Origin: Mycoplasma procyoni
GTDB lineage: Bacteria; Bacillota_I; Bacilli_A; Mycoplasmatales; Metamycoplasmataceae
Direction of reading: 5' to 3'
Assembly (NCBI RefSeq): GCF_017052595.1
Contig: NZ_JAFIDB010000003.1
Location: 48,460 to 112,459 of the forward strand
Length of the DNA stretch: 64,000 bases
Shown here: in pieces, positions 30,946-43,400 of the stretch
Position numbering within the stretch: the first letter of the stretch is position 1
Layout of the letters: each line of letters opens with the position of its first letter
Made by a program: the position numbers and the translations under genes
The notes under the pieces: generated by a model
The model's database searches: none
Told to the model about the DNA's origin: nothing
Seen by the model: only the letters and a program-made list of their open reading frames with translations

Positions 30946-31768
30946 TTTTCTCCTTTAATATTCCTTTGAAAGTACCTCTTAAAAATGTTTTAAACATTTC
31001 TCTTCTTAAAATTTTCATATTATCCATTATTAATGAAATATTTATTACAAACTCATCGTCATTCAGTAAATCGTTTAAATAACTTATGTAGTTCTCGAGT
31101 TTAATATTAAAAATTGTTTCATCATACATAAGTTCTAGATTTCTTAGCAACTCTTTTTTATCGATCAAAAAGTGGGAAACAAACCAAAAAAGATCGATGA
31201 AAACGCTTATTTCATCCTTTGTTTTAAAATTATCTAAATTTATTTTTTCATGCAGAAGAAAGTGTTTATTTTCTTTGTAAACCTTTCTTAAACTTATTAT
31301 TTTATTAGCTACATATTTTTCAATATTGTATGTTTGAACCTTTATAACTTCTTTGTTATAAAAGAAATTTTCTTCTTCAATTGTATATTGATCTGTGTCA
31401 AGAATAATATCAACTTCAAGATTTGAAGCTGTTTGCTCATCTTGAATTCTTTTAACCTTAAAGAAAAATTTATTTGTCTCAATATTTTCAACAATGCTTG
31501 TTTCTACCTTAATATCAAGATCATTTTTAAAAATGTCTTTTAATATATTTTCAATATCTTTAATTTTAGATTCTCTAAATTTAAGATTTAAGTCTAAATC
31601 TTTGGGAAGTCTGTAATAAATAACTCCTTTGTTTGCTAATTTATTTTTAGTTTTGATATCTATTGATTTAGAACCTTCTAAAACAAAATCTTTATTATAT
31701 TTTGAACTAAAAATTCTGTAAACTACAAAGTCTAAGAAGTTCTGTTTTTTAAGTGTTTTTTTGTCCAT
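30929..31768 (-). CDS. AbiEii/MenT-like nucleotidyltransferase, module 1a
   Basis: A 279-residue protein with the same motifs as its paralogues: FVLEGSKSIDIK, YYRLPKDLDLNLKF, LEVDIILD, and VQTYNIEKYVANKIISLRKV. The N-terminus MDKKTLKKQNFLDFVVYRIF is nearly identical to that of module 1b. It is the first gene of a five-gene minus-strand operon (NTase, partner, NTase, partner, AlbA-type gene). The likely action is nucleotidylation of an RNA or protein target. Whether it is a toxin is inference from the AbiEii family. Confidence 0.82.
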   Translation of the reverse strand: MDKKTLKKQNFLDFVVYRIFSSKYNKDFVLEGSKSIDIKTKNKLANKGVIYYRLPKDLDLNLKFRESKIKDIENILKDIFKNDLDIKVETSIVENIETNKFFFKVKRIQDEQTASNLEVDIILDTDQYTIEEENFFYNKEVIKVQTYNIEKYVANKIISLRKVYKENKHFLLHEKINLDNFKTKDEISVFIDLFWFVSHFLIDKKELLRNLELMYDETIFNIKLENYISYLNDLLNDDEFVINISLIMDNMKILRREMFKTFLRGTFKGILKEKNGQSS

Positions 31769-31842
31769 TTTTCTCCTTTATTAAAATATCTTTGTTTGTT
31801 ATTCTTAAATTAATTCAAATTTTCTTTATTCTCTATATTTAA

Positions 31843-31848
31843 ATTTTA
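31843..31848 (-). promoter_or_regulatory. Extended -10 box of nucleotidyltransferase module 1
   Basis: On the minus strand, TGGTAAAAT (extended -10, TG-n-TAAAAT) lies 74 nt before the start. The same TGGTAAAAT occurs in front of both type-2 modules (52495 and 53961). Confidence 0.5.
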
Positions 31849-31866
31849 CCACAAAGAAAAACAAAA

Positions 31867-31885
31867 AAACGAGCAATGCTCGTTT
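31867..31885 (-). terminator. Terminator after the large DUF1410-like gene
   Basis: AAACGAGC / GCTCGTTT with a 3-nt loop, followed by a U-run on the minus strand. Confidence 0.8.
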
Positions 31886-31888
31886 GAG

Positions 31889-34800
31889 TTATTTGTTGTT
31901 TAGAAGGTAGAGTCTTAAGTAGTTTTGACCAACAACTGAGTCTTGATCTTGTTTAGAAGGATCTGTTGTTGTGTAGGTTGGTTTGATAATAAAATCAACC
32001 ACTAAAAACTTATTAATTCCCTTTGTTTCTGTTTGAAGTTTGATAACTTCATAATTGAGTTCACTGTTTTTTGTAATGTTTGGATTAAATGCTGATTTAA
32101 GAATATTAATTTGTTGATTGAAATATCTTTGAAGTTTAGTTATTTCCATTATTTTAGCTCATTTTTGTTTTGAGTCTAAAGCGTTTAGCTCGCTTAATAA
32201 CACATCGTTTGATTTTGTATTTGAGTCTAAAATACCATATTCAGAGTTAAATAATTCATATTTTTTAAGAGAATTTTCAAGGTTATTTTTAATAACGTTG
32301 TAAAGGTCTTTAGATGCTTTTTCGCTGTAGTTATTAAATCCGCCTAATCACATTGGAGTAACTTGGTTTGTAAATTTAGCTTCTGGTTGATTCAGATCAA
32401 ATCAATAAAGAATTTTGTATTGAGCATAACCTAACATTGCATATTGAGAAGTTTTGGAGTTTCCAAATCCAGATTCTTCATCTCTGTATTTTGTAAATAG
32501 AACTTTCATTTTTGAGTGATCAAAGAGACTTAAGCTTTCATCAACATCAACAAAGTCTTTGAGTTTTGGATCAAAAATATCGATAGTTACAGAAGGTTTT
32601 CCACCTAATGATGAATCTAAGTCATCTGAGTTGTTTTCTTCTGGGAAGGCTGTATCAAAGTCTTTTGTTGATTTTGTAATTCCTGTTTTTGAAATAGAAA
32701 TTAAGTCATAGAAGTGTTTTAGATCACCTTTATTTGACTGGATTCAACTTCTTGAATAAAGGTTGTTAAAGAAAACTTTTTTAGAAACAGATTCAACATT
32801 GTTGCTTCTTAATTTTAGATTAAGAGCTAAAGTTCCGTTTAATTCGTTTAGATCACTAAAATCATTTTCTGTTATTGCAACTTCTAAATCTGTTGTTTTA
32901 AGATCTAAATTATCAAAAGTTAAGTTGGTTAGAGCAACAAAGTCTTTAATTGTTTTTAGTTTTGATTTGATTCCTGTTGCTCATCATCTTTTGTTAAGAC
33001 TAATTGAAGAAATAGAATTTATAATTGAGTCCATTTGTTCTTTTGTAAGTGCTGTTTTTGTTTGTGTTGAAGCTGATGTCGCTTTTAATAAAGGAGTTAG
33101 TGATGTTTGGTGATCATGTCAGAGAATCTTATTGATTTCATAATTTTTAGATTCATCTAAATCAAATGTTTCATAAACTAAAGTTTTAGCATTAACATCT
33201 TTTGATTTGAGTTTGATTACAAATTGTTTGTTTGTTCCGGATTCTGTAAGTTCTAAGTCAGGTTTTTGGTACATTAAAGGACCAAAGTTATCTGGATAGC
33301 TGTTTAGATTAATAGTGATTTTAGAACCTAAACCATTTTTAATTGTTTCTCTTGTTGATTCAAAAGTATAGTTTTCAGAAGTTTGTTTTTTATAATCTAA
33401 TGTTTTTTGGTCTTCGCTAACATTATCTCCAAAAATGTAATCATCACCCACATAAACACGTTCTAAGAAGTATTTTCCGTTTTGTAGTTCTGAATTTTGG
33501 ATTGTTGCAGTGTATTTATTATCGCTATCTCTTTTTGTTGCTTGTAGTTTTCATTTAGCTCCAAAATCTGTGTTAATTCAGAGATTTACTGTTTTTGTTT
33601 GGTCTGTTAAGTTTGCAAATCCTAAATTTGTTTCAATGTTGTTTTCTGCTGTTTTTTGGATTTGCACATTATTGAATTTAAGAGTGTTTACAGTTGTTGT
33701 AAATGTAGGGTTATAGCTGTCTTTTGGAGTGATTTCGAAGGAGTATCAACTTGTTGCTGATTGAGGTCTTAATTTTATTTTTTTGATTTTGTAATTATGA
33801 GATTTTAATAATGAATAAGAAGCTGTATCTTCTGAAGTTGCGTCAAAATCTTCGCTGTAACTATCACTTAATTCTAGAGATATTTTTTTGAAATTTTCAT
33901 TTTTATCTTTTTCAATTGAACCTAAAAAGTATCTTTCTTCTTGATTATTTTCTGTCAGATCTTCTGCAACTAATAATATTTCATATTGCGGTTTCGTTAA
34001 TTGGAATGGATTTGTAATATCTAAATCTAAATAAACATAATCTTGAGAACCTTCGGATTTAGTTTCTGCAACAACTTCCTCTATTTTCATATCTAGATTG
34101 TATGTAAGTGTTCTGAATGATTTTTGCTCATCTGTTTTTTCTGAAGGTAAAGCAATTTCTTTGTTGTTTAAAAATACAGAATCTAATAGGTAGTTTTCTT
34201 CAAAATCTAAGTTTCTAAGAACTACTTCTAATTTATCACTGGAAGGGTCATATTTTGTTGTAAAAACACTGATTTGCTTTGTGTTAAAGAAAATCTCAAA
34301 GTCTTTTTGATCTATATCTCTAAGTTGGTGTTGTCCAAAAGTTAAAGTTACTTTTGCACTGTCTTTTGTGATTTCGCTAAAGGCTAAATCTGTAATTGTA
34401 AAATTATCACTATCAACTTTTTGTTGAGTTGTGAATGTTTTGTTTTGGATTGGATCTAAACTAAAATTTTGATCATTATTTTTTAGAGATGTTATTGTAT
34501 ATTGTGTGTTTTGTTTTAGTCCTGTTGCTTGAAGAATTAATTTATTGTTTTCTAAAGCAAAACTATCATTGCTAAACTCTTTTGTTTGTGGTTGTGAGTT
34601 TTCTGTGTAGCTTAAAACTAAACTAAAATTGTTGTTTTGTGTAGGCAGATCTTTGTTGAAAACAAAAGAAAGATCAGCTGTGTTATATTTGATGTTAGAA
34701 GTTTCTAATGAGTTTAATGCTAAAGGAGTTTCTGCATTTGCTGTAGTGAAGCTTTTTTCAACTCCGTCAGGAATCGCAATTGCTACATCATCAATTTGCA

Positions 34801-35770
34801 GATCACTAATTGTATATGTTGTATTTGGGCTTAAAGAACTGATTGTTAGATCGATTTTTTTGTTGTTTAGATCAAAACCACTAAACTCTTTTTGTTCATT
34901 GTTTAGATTAAACTTAATTTTAGAATTTTCGTTTACTAAATTTCAAATTGAAAATTTAAAAGTAAGTTCTAGTGAATCTGTTCCGTTGTTATTTTTAGTA
35001 ATAGAAGCTAATGTAGCTGATAATTGGTCTTGTTGTGTTGTAAATTTTTTGTCTTTAATTTCAATTATTTTTTTGTTATTTTTTTGATCGTTTATTTCAA
35101 AAGATTTTAATTTATATTCTGTGTTAGCTTGAAGGTTATTTAGTTCAAAAATAACACTGTCTCCCTCTTTTTTGTAATTTTTATATACTTGTGAGTTGAT
35201 GATTAAAGCAAATGTTTGATCTGCTTGTGTATTTTGTGTTGCAACAGAAATTTTGACTGAATTTTTTGTAAGATCAGAGAAGTTAATAGAAGAAATTCTT
35301 GGTTCACTAATTTGAGATTCTTCTTCTAAAGTTTTGAAGTTTGTTTGTGTTCCTTGAGGAATATCAATTGAATCAGAACCTTCATTAAAACTTTCGATAT
35401 TGTAGTCTGTGTTAGGTTCTAGAATTCCTAATCTAAATGTAAGAGTGTTTGTTTCTTTGTTTTTTGTAAAATCAGAGTGAGTTACTTTATTTACAGTAAT
35501 TGAGTATGTTTTTGTTTTTTGCTCTAAAATTCTGTTTAAAACAACCACAACAGTGGCATATTTTGTTTCTACATCTTTAATTGTTAATGATTTGATTTCT
35601 GTTTTTGTGATTGGATCTGGTTTTGGTTCTGGTTTGTTGTCGTTATTTCCAGAATTACTTTGATTTGCTTTGTTTTTGCTTAAAGCAACAACAACTCCTG
35701 TTGTGATTCCGGCGATCGCAACAGCACCTATTGAAGCTGCTAAAATTATCATTTTCTTTTTATTTTTCAT
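31889..35770 (-). CDS. Large membrane-anchored surface protein with DUF1410-like repeats
   Basis: A 1293-residue protein. The minus-strand frame was checked through several stretches and has only TGA (Trp) codons. The N-terminus MKNKKKMIILAASIGAVAIAG is a single hydrophobic anchor without a lipobox cysteine, followed by a low-complexity linker rich in N, K and P. About a dozen repeated strand-rich units of 80-100 residues follow, each with a pattern like TIKDV...NTEYTI-S. This matches DUF1410 repeats of mycoplasma and ureaplasma surface proteins. The C-terminal 400 residues are non-repetitive. It is probably an exposed adhesin or antigen. The smaller protein at 48600-50501 has the same plan. 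Confidence 0.8.
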
Positions 35771-35915
35771 AGTATTTAAATTATATTAAATTATCAAAAA
35801 ATTGAAAATTAAAAAATTAATTTTGCAAGAGCAATCAAAAATTATTAATATCAACCATTTCTAAAAAGTTCAAAAAACACGAAATTTTGATAACGAAGTT
35901 CAATTATTTGTATTT

Positions 35916-35946
35916 TTGGTTATTTTTTTTTTTTTTTGTGTATAAT
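35916..35946 (+). promoter_or_regulatory. Promoter with a 15-T spacer, probable phase-variable switch
   Basis: A perfect -10 TATAAT (35941-35946) is preceded by GTG and a run of 15 T (35923-35937). A -35-like TTGGTT (35916-35921) would give a 19-nt spacer. Loss of two T would give the optimal 17. This matches the known logic of homopolymer-spaced promoters of mycoplasma variable antigens. The ATG of the KEV-repeat gene is at 35976. Confidence 0.6.
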
Positions 35947-35975
35947 ATTGCGAATGAAAATTAAAAGGAGACAAA

Positions 35976-37460
35976 ATGAAACGTCTATTATGCGAATACA
36001 AACCATTGGTAGATAAAAATTTACCATGAGTTTTAAAACACCCAAAGGTAAATTCACCTTTAGCACTATTCAAAACAAGAAAGGAAGCTCTAAACTGATT
36101 CTTATCATTAGGTTATGAATGCTACACATACTTCAAAACAGATAAGAAAGTTTTTGGTGGAGATATTGCATCTCTTAAAAATGCTGACGGAGTTATGGAG
36201 CATGATGTTCAAACAGACAAATATGATGGAGGACTAAAAGCAGCTGATGTATTTGAAGAAATCTTTGTTTCTAAAAATACTCTATTCAGAGATGAAAATG
36301 CAGCAAAAGCTTTTAACAAAACAATTACTGATTACAAAATAATCAGAGATCACAACACATATTTCCCTGTGGATGACGATTTTATTCCTGAAAGAAGAAA
36401 ATCAACAAAAGAATTACAAATTGAAAAACTTACAAATGAGTTAAATGAATTAGATCTATTACTAAAAGACTCAAATGGTAAATATGAAAAAGAAATCCAA
36501 GAGCTAATGGAAAAACTTAAAGACTCAAATGCTGACAAAGAAGCATTAATGAGAGAAGTTGAAGCTCTTAAGAAAAGAATTTTTGAAGAAACAATTTCAA
36601 AAGAACCGCAAAAAGTTGTTGAAGAAGTTGAAGTAATCAAACAAGTAGAAGTTCTAAAAGAAGTACCAGTTGAAGTTGTTAAAGAAGTAGAAGTAATCAA
36701 AGAAGTGGAAGTTATTAAAGAAGTTCCAGTTGAAATTGTAAAAGAAGTGGAAGTTATTAAAGAAGTTCCAGTAGAAGTAATCAAAGAAGTGGAAGTTGTA
36801 AAAGAAGTATTCATAAACTCAAATGAAGAAGCTGTTTCACTTGAAAGCATTTCTGAACTACCTTTAAGAAAACAAACAGAAGCTTTATTAGTTTATTCAA
36901 ACAAAGCAGAAAAAGTTCTAAAACAATTCTCAGAAGCAGAACCAAGACACACATCAAAACAAGACTTTGATGAAATCTCACAAGAACTTTCAAGAGCACA
37001 AATTGCAACAAATAAACTACTTGAAAACAAAGACTTAGAAGAATCTTCAAGATACTTAGTTCAAAGAGCTAAAGAATCTCTTGAAAAATCAAAACAAGAA
37101 CTACAAAACAAATTTATTATTTCTTCAGAAGTAGAATACAGTGATAAAACAGTTGTTTACTACCAAAACAAACAACAAAAATTTGTTAGATTAGCTGAAG
37201 TATTATCATTTGTTTCTTACGACAACAAACACGTTGTATTTGGTGACAAAAACAACTATCCATTTGCTATCTATGACAATAAAACAAGAAATAAATCATA
37301 TTTCTTAGTATTTGATTCACAAAAAAATGTAGAAGTTGTAAAACAAGAAGCGACTCAATCTTCTTGATGAACAACATTCTGAACAATCGTTCTTTATGGT
37401 GGGGCGTGATTAATTCTATTAATCCTAGTAATCGTTCTAGCTGTAAAATACGGTTTATAA
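35976..37460 (+). CDS. KEV-repeat coiled-coil protein with C-terminal membrane anchor
   Basis: A 494-residue protein. Residues 1-140 form a folded N-terminal domain with no signal peptide. Residues 145-205 are a coiled coil. Residues ~214-278 are a tandem repeat of the type EVEVIKEVPVEVVK. A helical stretch follows, then a small domain (TVVYYQNKQQKFVRLAEV), and a C-terminal transmembrane helix (TIVLYGGAWLILLILVIVLAV). The topology looks tail-anchored or internal-facing, perhaps a cytoskeleton-linked component. ATG 35976 follows AAAAGGAG. The giant helical-repeat gene starts 9 nt downstream, so the two are one operon controlled by the poly-T promoter. Confidence 0.78.
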
Positions 37461-37469
37461 GGAGTTTAA

Positions 37470-40400
37470 ATGTCTAAAAAATTATTATTAGGTCTTGCAG
37501 CTGGAGTTTTTGGAGTTTCAGTTGTAACAGCAATTATCATCCTGTTACAAAACTCTAAAAATCCTGCTGGTGACTATGAAAAACTGAGGAAAGAAGCTCA
37601 GGAAACTCTTGATTCTTCTTTAGATTCACAAACAAAACAAGAACTACTAAAAGAATTAGAGAAACTAAAAGACTACTCTGAGCAAAATGCTGCTAAATTA
37701 GCTGATTTAATTAGCAAAATTAACCAAAATCTTGCTAAAGAAAATGAAGCTAAAAACGAACTAACAAAAAAAATCAATGCTCTTGATTCTAATTTTGCTA
37801 AAAAAGAGCAACTACAAAAAGAGCTAAATGATCTTAAATCTTTAGCTGATTTAGAAGATCTGTCTAAAAAAGTTGAAGTAGCTAAACAAATCGAGGAAGC
37901 TTTAGCTAAAGTTAATACAGAGGATGCTAAAAAATCTTTAGTAGACTCTTATAGTGCAGAAGCTACAAAATCAGTAGAAGATCTACAAAAAGTATTAGCT
38001 GATGTTATTAAACAACTAGACAGAGAAAACGAAGTTTTAGCTGATTCTAGAGAAAAAGCTAAAGAAAGAACTGATTTCATCGAAGACAAAACAAAAGCAG
38101 AAGAGTTCAAAAAACAACTTGATGCTGCTGTTGATCAAAAACAAGTTGATGAAATTAGAGCTCAAATTGAAAAAGAGATCGAAAATCAAAAACTAAATCC
38201 TGAAAAAGCAGAAGCTAATAAACTAAACGAAAAAATTAGCGATCAAAAAACTAAAGAAGACTTTGCAAAACAAATCGAAGAAGCTAAAACAGCTGAAGAG
38301 ATCTCAAAAATAGTTGATCAAATTACAGAAAAACTAAAAGAGCAAGGTCTTTCAGAAAAAGAAATCAATGATGCTAAAAAAGAAGCTTTGGCTGAAAAAA
38401 TCAATAATTCTAATTTAGAGCAAGCAACTAAAGATTCTCTGAATGAAGAACTTAAAAATGCTGATACAACAGATGAAATCAAAAATATCGACACAAAAAT
38501 CGATAACACAATCAAGTTCAATGATGCACTAAAAGATGCTCAAGATGAAGTTAATAAACTAAACGATTCTGACAAAAAGACAGAATTAGATAAAAAAATC
38601 GTAGATCTTAAAAATGATCAAAGTCTAACAGAAGCTCAAAAAATAGAAAAACTTGAAGAGATTCAAAAAGAAGCTGCTCAAGTTATTGCTGATGCTGCTA
38701 AAAAAGCAGAAGATGCAATCAGTAGATTAAGAGATTCAGGTGATGAAGAATTAAACAGAATCATTAGCTCATTAGAGCAAATGAAAGATAATTCATTTAC
38801 AGAAAAACACTTCAATGACATTGAAACTAAAGCAAATGAAGAATTCAAAAAGAAAACTGAAGAAGCCAAAAAATCTGTAGAGGAAGCTAAAAAAGCAATT
38901 GAAGGATTAAACATTACTGGTGAAAATCCTTTACCTGGTGAAGTTAGCACATTAGAAAATGAAATTACTAACATTGATGATTTATCTATTGCTAAAATCC
39001 AAGAAATCATCAATAAAGCAAACGAAATCAAAGAAAAAGCAGACGCAATTAAGAAAGTTGATCAAGATCTAGCTGGTGTTTCAAACGAAATTAAGGATCA
39101 AATCAAAAAAGACATCCTTGATGGAAACAATGTTGAAGAAGATGTTAAGAAAATCGAAGAGATCAAAAAAGTTGTTGATAGCATTAAAGATAAAGCATCA
39201 ATTCTTGAAAACACAGATTTCAAAGATGAAAGCTTAAACAACAAAATCTCTGAAAAAACAACAGAAGAGCAACTTAAAGAGCTTCTTGAAGAGGTTACAA
39301 CTAAAGCTAAAGAAGAATTAACAAACAAAGTTAATGAAATCAAAAATGACACAAACAACCCTTCGACTTCTGAAAAATTAAATGAGCTAATAAAAGACAT
39401 TGAAAGCTTGAATTCAACAACAGATAACACAACTTTTGAGAGAATCAAAGAAGACATCAAAGACTACAAAGAAGCAAAAGAAAAAGCAGTTGCAGAAAAA
39501 GATAAATTAGAAAACAATTCAGCAAAACAAGAATACAAGGACAGAATTTCTACAGCAAATACTCCAGAAGAGTTAAACAAAATAAAAGAAGAAATTGAGC
39601 AATATAAAGAAAAATATGATGAAGCAAAAGCTAAATTAGACACATTTGAAGAAAATGCTAAATCTACTTTAATTAATGATTTAAACTCTGATAAAGTTTC
39701 AAACCTAGAAGAAGTAAATAAATTCTTAGATGATCTAAAAGCTTTAGAAGACAAAAAACAAGAAGCTAAAAACATACTTGATACAGCTGCTGATTTAAGT
39801 GAAGAAAGAAAAACAGAGTTACAAAAAGAAATCAATAATGCAGCTACAGTAGTTGAAGTTGAAAAAATTATTGATAAAATCAAAAACCCTAACTCTACAC
39901 TAGATGCAGATACTAAAGCTTTAGTTGACAAAATTAAAGTTAGTGATTTACATTCAGAAGAAGCTAAAAAGATTTTAATTGCTAAAGCTGAAAACTCTAC
40001 ATCTTCAGCTAAACTAAAAGAAGTTCAAGATCAAATTACAGCACTTGAAGATAAGAAAACAGAGCTAAATGCTAAAGTAACTGAAGCAGCTACAGGAAAC
40101 AAAATTTCTTCAGCGCAAAAACAACACTTTTTAGATCAAATTAAAGATGCAACATTAGTAGAAAAAGATCCATCTAACGTTGAAAATGATTTAAACTCAA
40201 TTGCAACTAAATTCGATGAATTTGTTGCTGAAAATCAGAAATTAATTAACTTGTTAAATGAACAAAAAGTTTCTGCTAACGGAAATACAACAGATTCTGT
40301 AATTGAACAAGAAAAATCTGAAATTTATGGTTTAACAGATGTTAACGAAATCAAAAAACGTGAAGAGAAATGAAGTGCCATTAAAGATCAAAAACAAACA

Positions 40401-43400
40401 ACAAAAGAGAAAATTGATCAAATTACAAATGATGCACAAAAATCAGCCCTTACAAATGATCTTCAAAATGCAAAAACAAAAGAAGAAGTAGATGCAATTT
40501 TAGCCAAAGCTGAAAAATACAAATCACTTGAAGATGCAATTAATTCATTAGATAAAAAAGAAGAGGTAAAAACTCAACTAAAAGATGAATTATCATCAGC
40601 AATTTCTTCTCAAAATCCAGATGCAATTCAAAAATTAGAACAAAAAATTGCTGAAATCAAGAGATTATCAGATGCTATTTCTGCACAAATCGATGCTTTA
40701 GAAAACACTTCAGATGAAGCTAAAAACTCAATTAAAGAAACTCTAAAAGAAAAAGGTACAACAGAAGAGTTAAATACTTTAGCAAGAGATTTAGACGTTC
40801 TTAAAGAAAGAAAAAATGCAGCTGTTGCAGAAAACAACAAAATAACAGATCAAACAACAAAACAAGGATTTGCTACAGAAATTCAAGCTGCAAAAACTCC
40901 TCAAGAAATTCAAAATGTTATTGCTAAAATTCAAGCTAAACTTGATGAAAATAAAGATCTAGAAACTATTAAAAATGAACTAAAACAACAAATTAATGAT
41001 TTCTATTCTTCAAAACAACCATCAACAATGGCAGAAAGCGTAAAAAATGATCTTATTGCCAAAGTTGAAGCTTTAGATACTAAAGAAAAAGCAGCTGAAT
41101 TAAGAAAAGAATTATCAGACAAAAAAGACAGAATAGCAGAAGCATTCAAACAAATCGAAGGTATTAGTTCTACAGATAGTGCTGTTTCTGGATTAGTAAG
41201 TTCTATTGCAGATGACTTAAAATCAAAACTAACTTCTGCTGATACAGACACACTTGAAGAAATTAGAGCAGTTGAAGAGTTAGCAGCAGCTAAAAAAGAT
41301 GCGCTTGCTGTTATTGAACGTTTAAATGATAAAAACGATCTATTAACTCAACTAAAAAACGCAGCTACAAAAGAAGCTGTTGAAGAAGTTAAAAATAAAG
41401 CATTAGAAACTCTTTCGAATGCAAAAACAACAGCAGAAAAAGCTGTTGCAAAACTAAATGGTTCAGATGGAGAAATCCAACAAAAACAAAATGAACTAAA
41501 AACAAAATTAGAAGAGTTAGCTAAAAAACCTTACACAGAAGCTGAACTAAATGCTATTGTTACAGAAGTAAATAATAAATTCAACCCTGAAAAATCAAGA
41601 GTTGAAGGATTGATTAATGGTCTTGCTGATACAAACACATTTAAAGCAGAACTTAAAAAAGAATTAACTACTAAAGATGCTGCCGAAACTCTAACAATTG
41701 GCGATCTAAAAGAATTAGAGAAAAAAGTTGAGTTAGCTAATAAGAAACAAGAAGCACTAGATGTTTTAAACAAATTAATTGATAACAATGATCGTGCTAC
41801 AAAGATTTCTACAGTAAACAACTCAACAAATGCTGATGAAATTACAAGAATTAAAACAGAAGCAGAAGCAATCTTAACTCAAGCAAGAACTGAAGCTCAA
41901 ACAGAAGTTAATAAACTTGATGGACATGCAGATAAATCAGCATTAGATACAAAATTATCTAATGCTCAAACTCAACAACAACTTGTTGATGTTAAAAATG
42001 AAGCTGCTCAAAAATACACAGAAGAATTCAATAAAGCAAAAGCTGCTGTAGAAGAATTAAGAAGTGTAAATCCAGAAAAATACAATGAATTAAATTCTAA
42101 ACTTACAGATGTAAATAAATCAACCGAAAGAGATACAGTTACAGAACTAAGAGCTATCTTAGAACAAGCACAGCAAGCAAAACAACAAAAAAATAAAGAA
42201 AAAGCAATTGCTGATGCTAAAGAAGCTGTAAGATCACTTCCTGATAAAGCTGTTTCTGGTTCAACAACAGAAACACTAGAATCTCGTTTATTAAAAGAAC
42301 TAGATTCTGCTAATATTACAACAGAAAGAGCAAACCAAATTAAAGAACAAGCTCAAAAGCTAAAACCTTTAATGGAAAGCGCTTTATCTGCTATTGATAA
42401 ATTATCAGATGGAACAGCTAAAAACAATGCAATTAGTGCTGTTTTAAGCTCAAGTGATGAAGCTAGAATTAATCAAGAAAAACAAAGTGCTGAAAATACT
42501 CTTAATGCCAAAAGAACAGAAGCACAAAATTGATTAAACAAAACAGTTGGTCTTGTTTCACCAGCAGCCGGTTCTCAAGACAGAACTCCAATTTCAAACC
42601 ACTCACAACTACAATCAGAATTTAACTCTGCAACAACAGAAGATAACTACAAGAGAGTTATTGATAGAGCGAAAGAAGAATTTACAAAAGAATCAGAACA
42701 CACAGATTCAAGAATTGCTCTTGTTGGAAGCACATCTGCTCAAGAAGTATTTAAACAACAAAAACAATCTGCAGATACAGTAGAAAAATTAAGAGAAATT
42801 AACAAAAAAGTTAACGCTTTAATTACTGAAAAAGATGCAGCTAGAGCAATCATTAACAAACTAAAAGATGGTGACAAGAAAACACAACTTCTACAAGAAC
42901 TTGATAACGCTACAACAAACGAACAAGCAAAAACTGTAGGAACTAAAGCACAAGCTGCTCTTGATGAAATTCAACAAGCAACATTAAGAGAAGTTGAAAA
43001 ACTAAAAGGTCACGAAGATTATGATGCTAAAAAAGCTGAAGCATCTCAAAAATTAACTGAAGCTCAATACGATACTATCAAAAACCTTGTTCAAGGTAAA
43101 TACGATGATGAAAAACGTCGAGCACAAAAAGCAGTTGATGCAATTAAAACAAACCATCCAGACAAATACACAGAACTTAATAATAAACTTAATGCTGAAT
43201 CACAATCTTCAGACAGAGATAATATCGAAAAATTAAGAGCAATTAAATCTGAAGCAGAAAATCAATCAAACCAAGAATTATTAGATAAAAAACAAGAAGT
43301 GAAAAACAAAGTTGAAATTCTTAAAGGTTACACTGATGCAACAAACGGATATGAAGCTCTTAAAGCTAAAATTGAAAAAGCTAATACTTTAGCTGAATTA

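Noticed and set aside
34629..35087. Plus-strand frame of 152 codons within the large minus-strand surface-protein gene
   Set aside because: It is antisense to a continuous 1293-codon frame with anchor and repeats, and has no binding site.
36600..36830. KEV tandem repeats as a CRISPR-like or non-coding repeat array
   Set aside because: The repeats are in frame, encode a regular protein motif and have no spacers.
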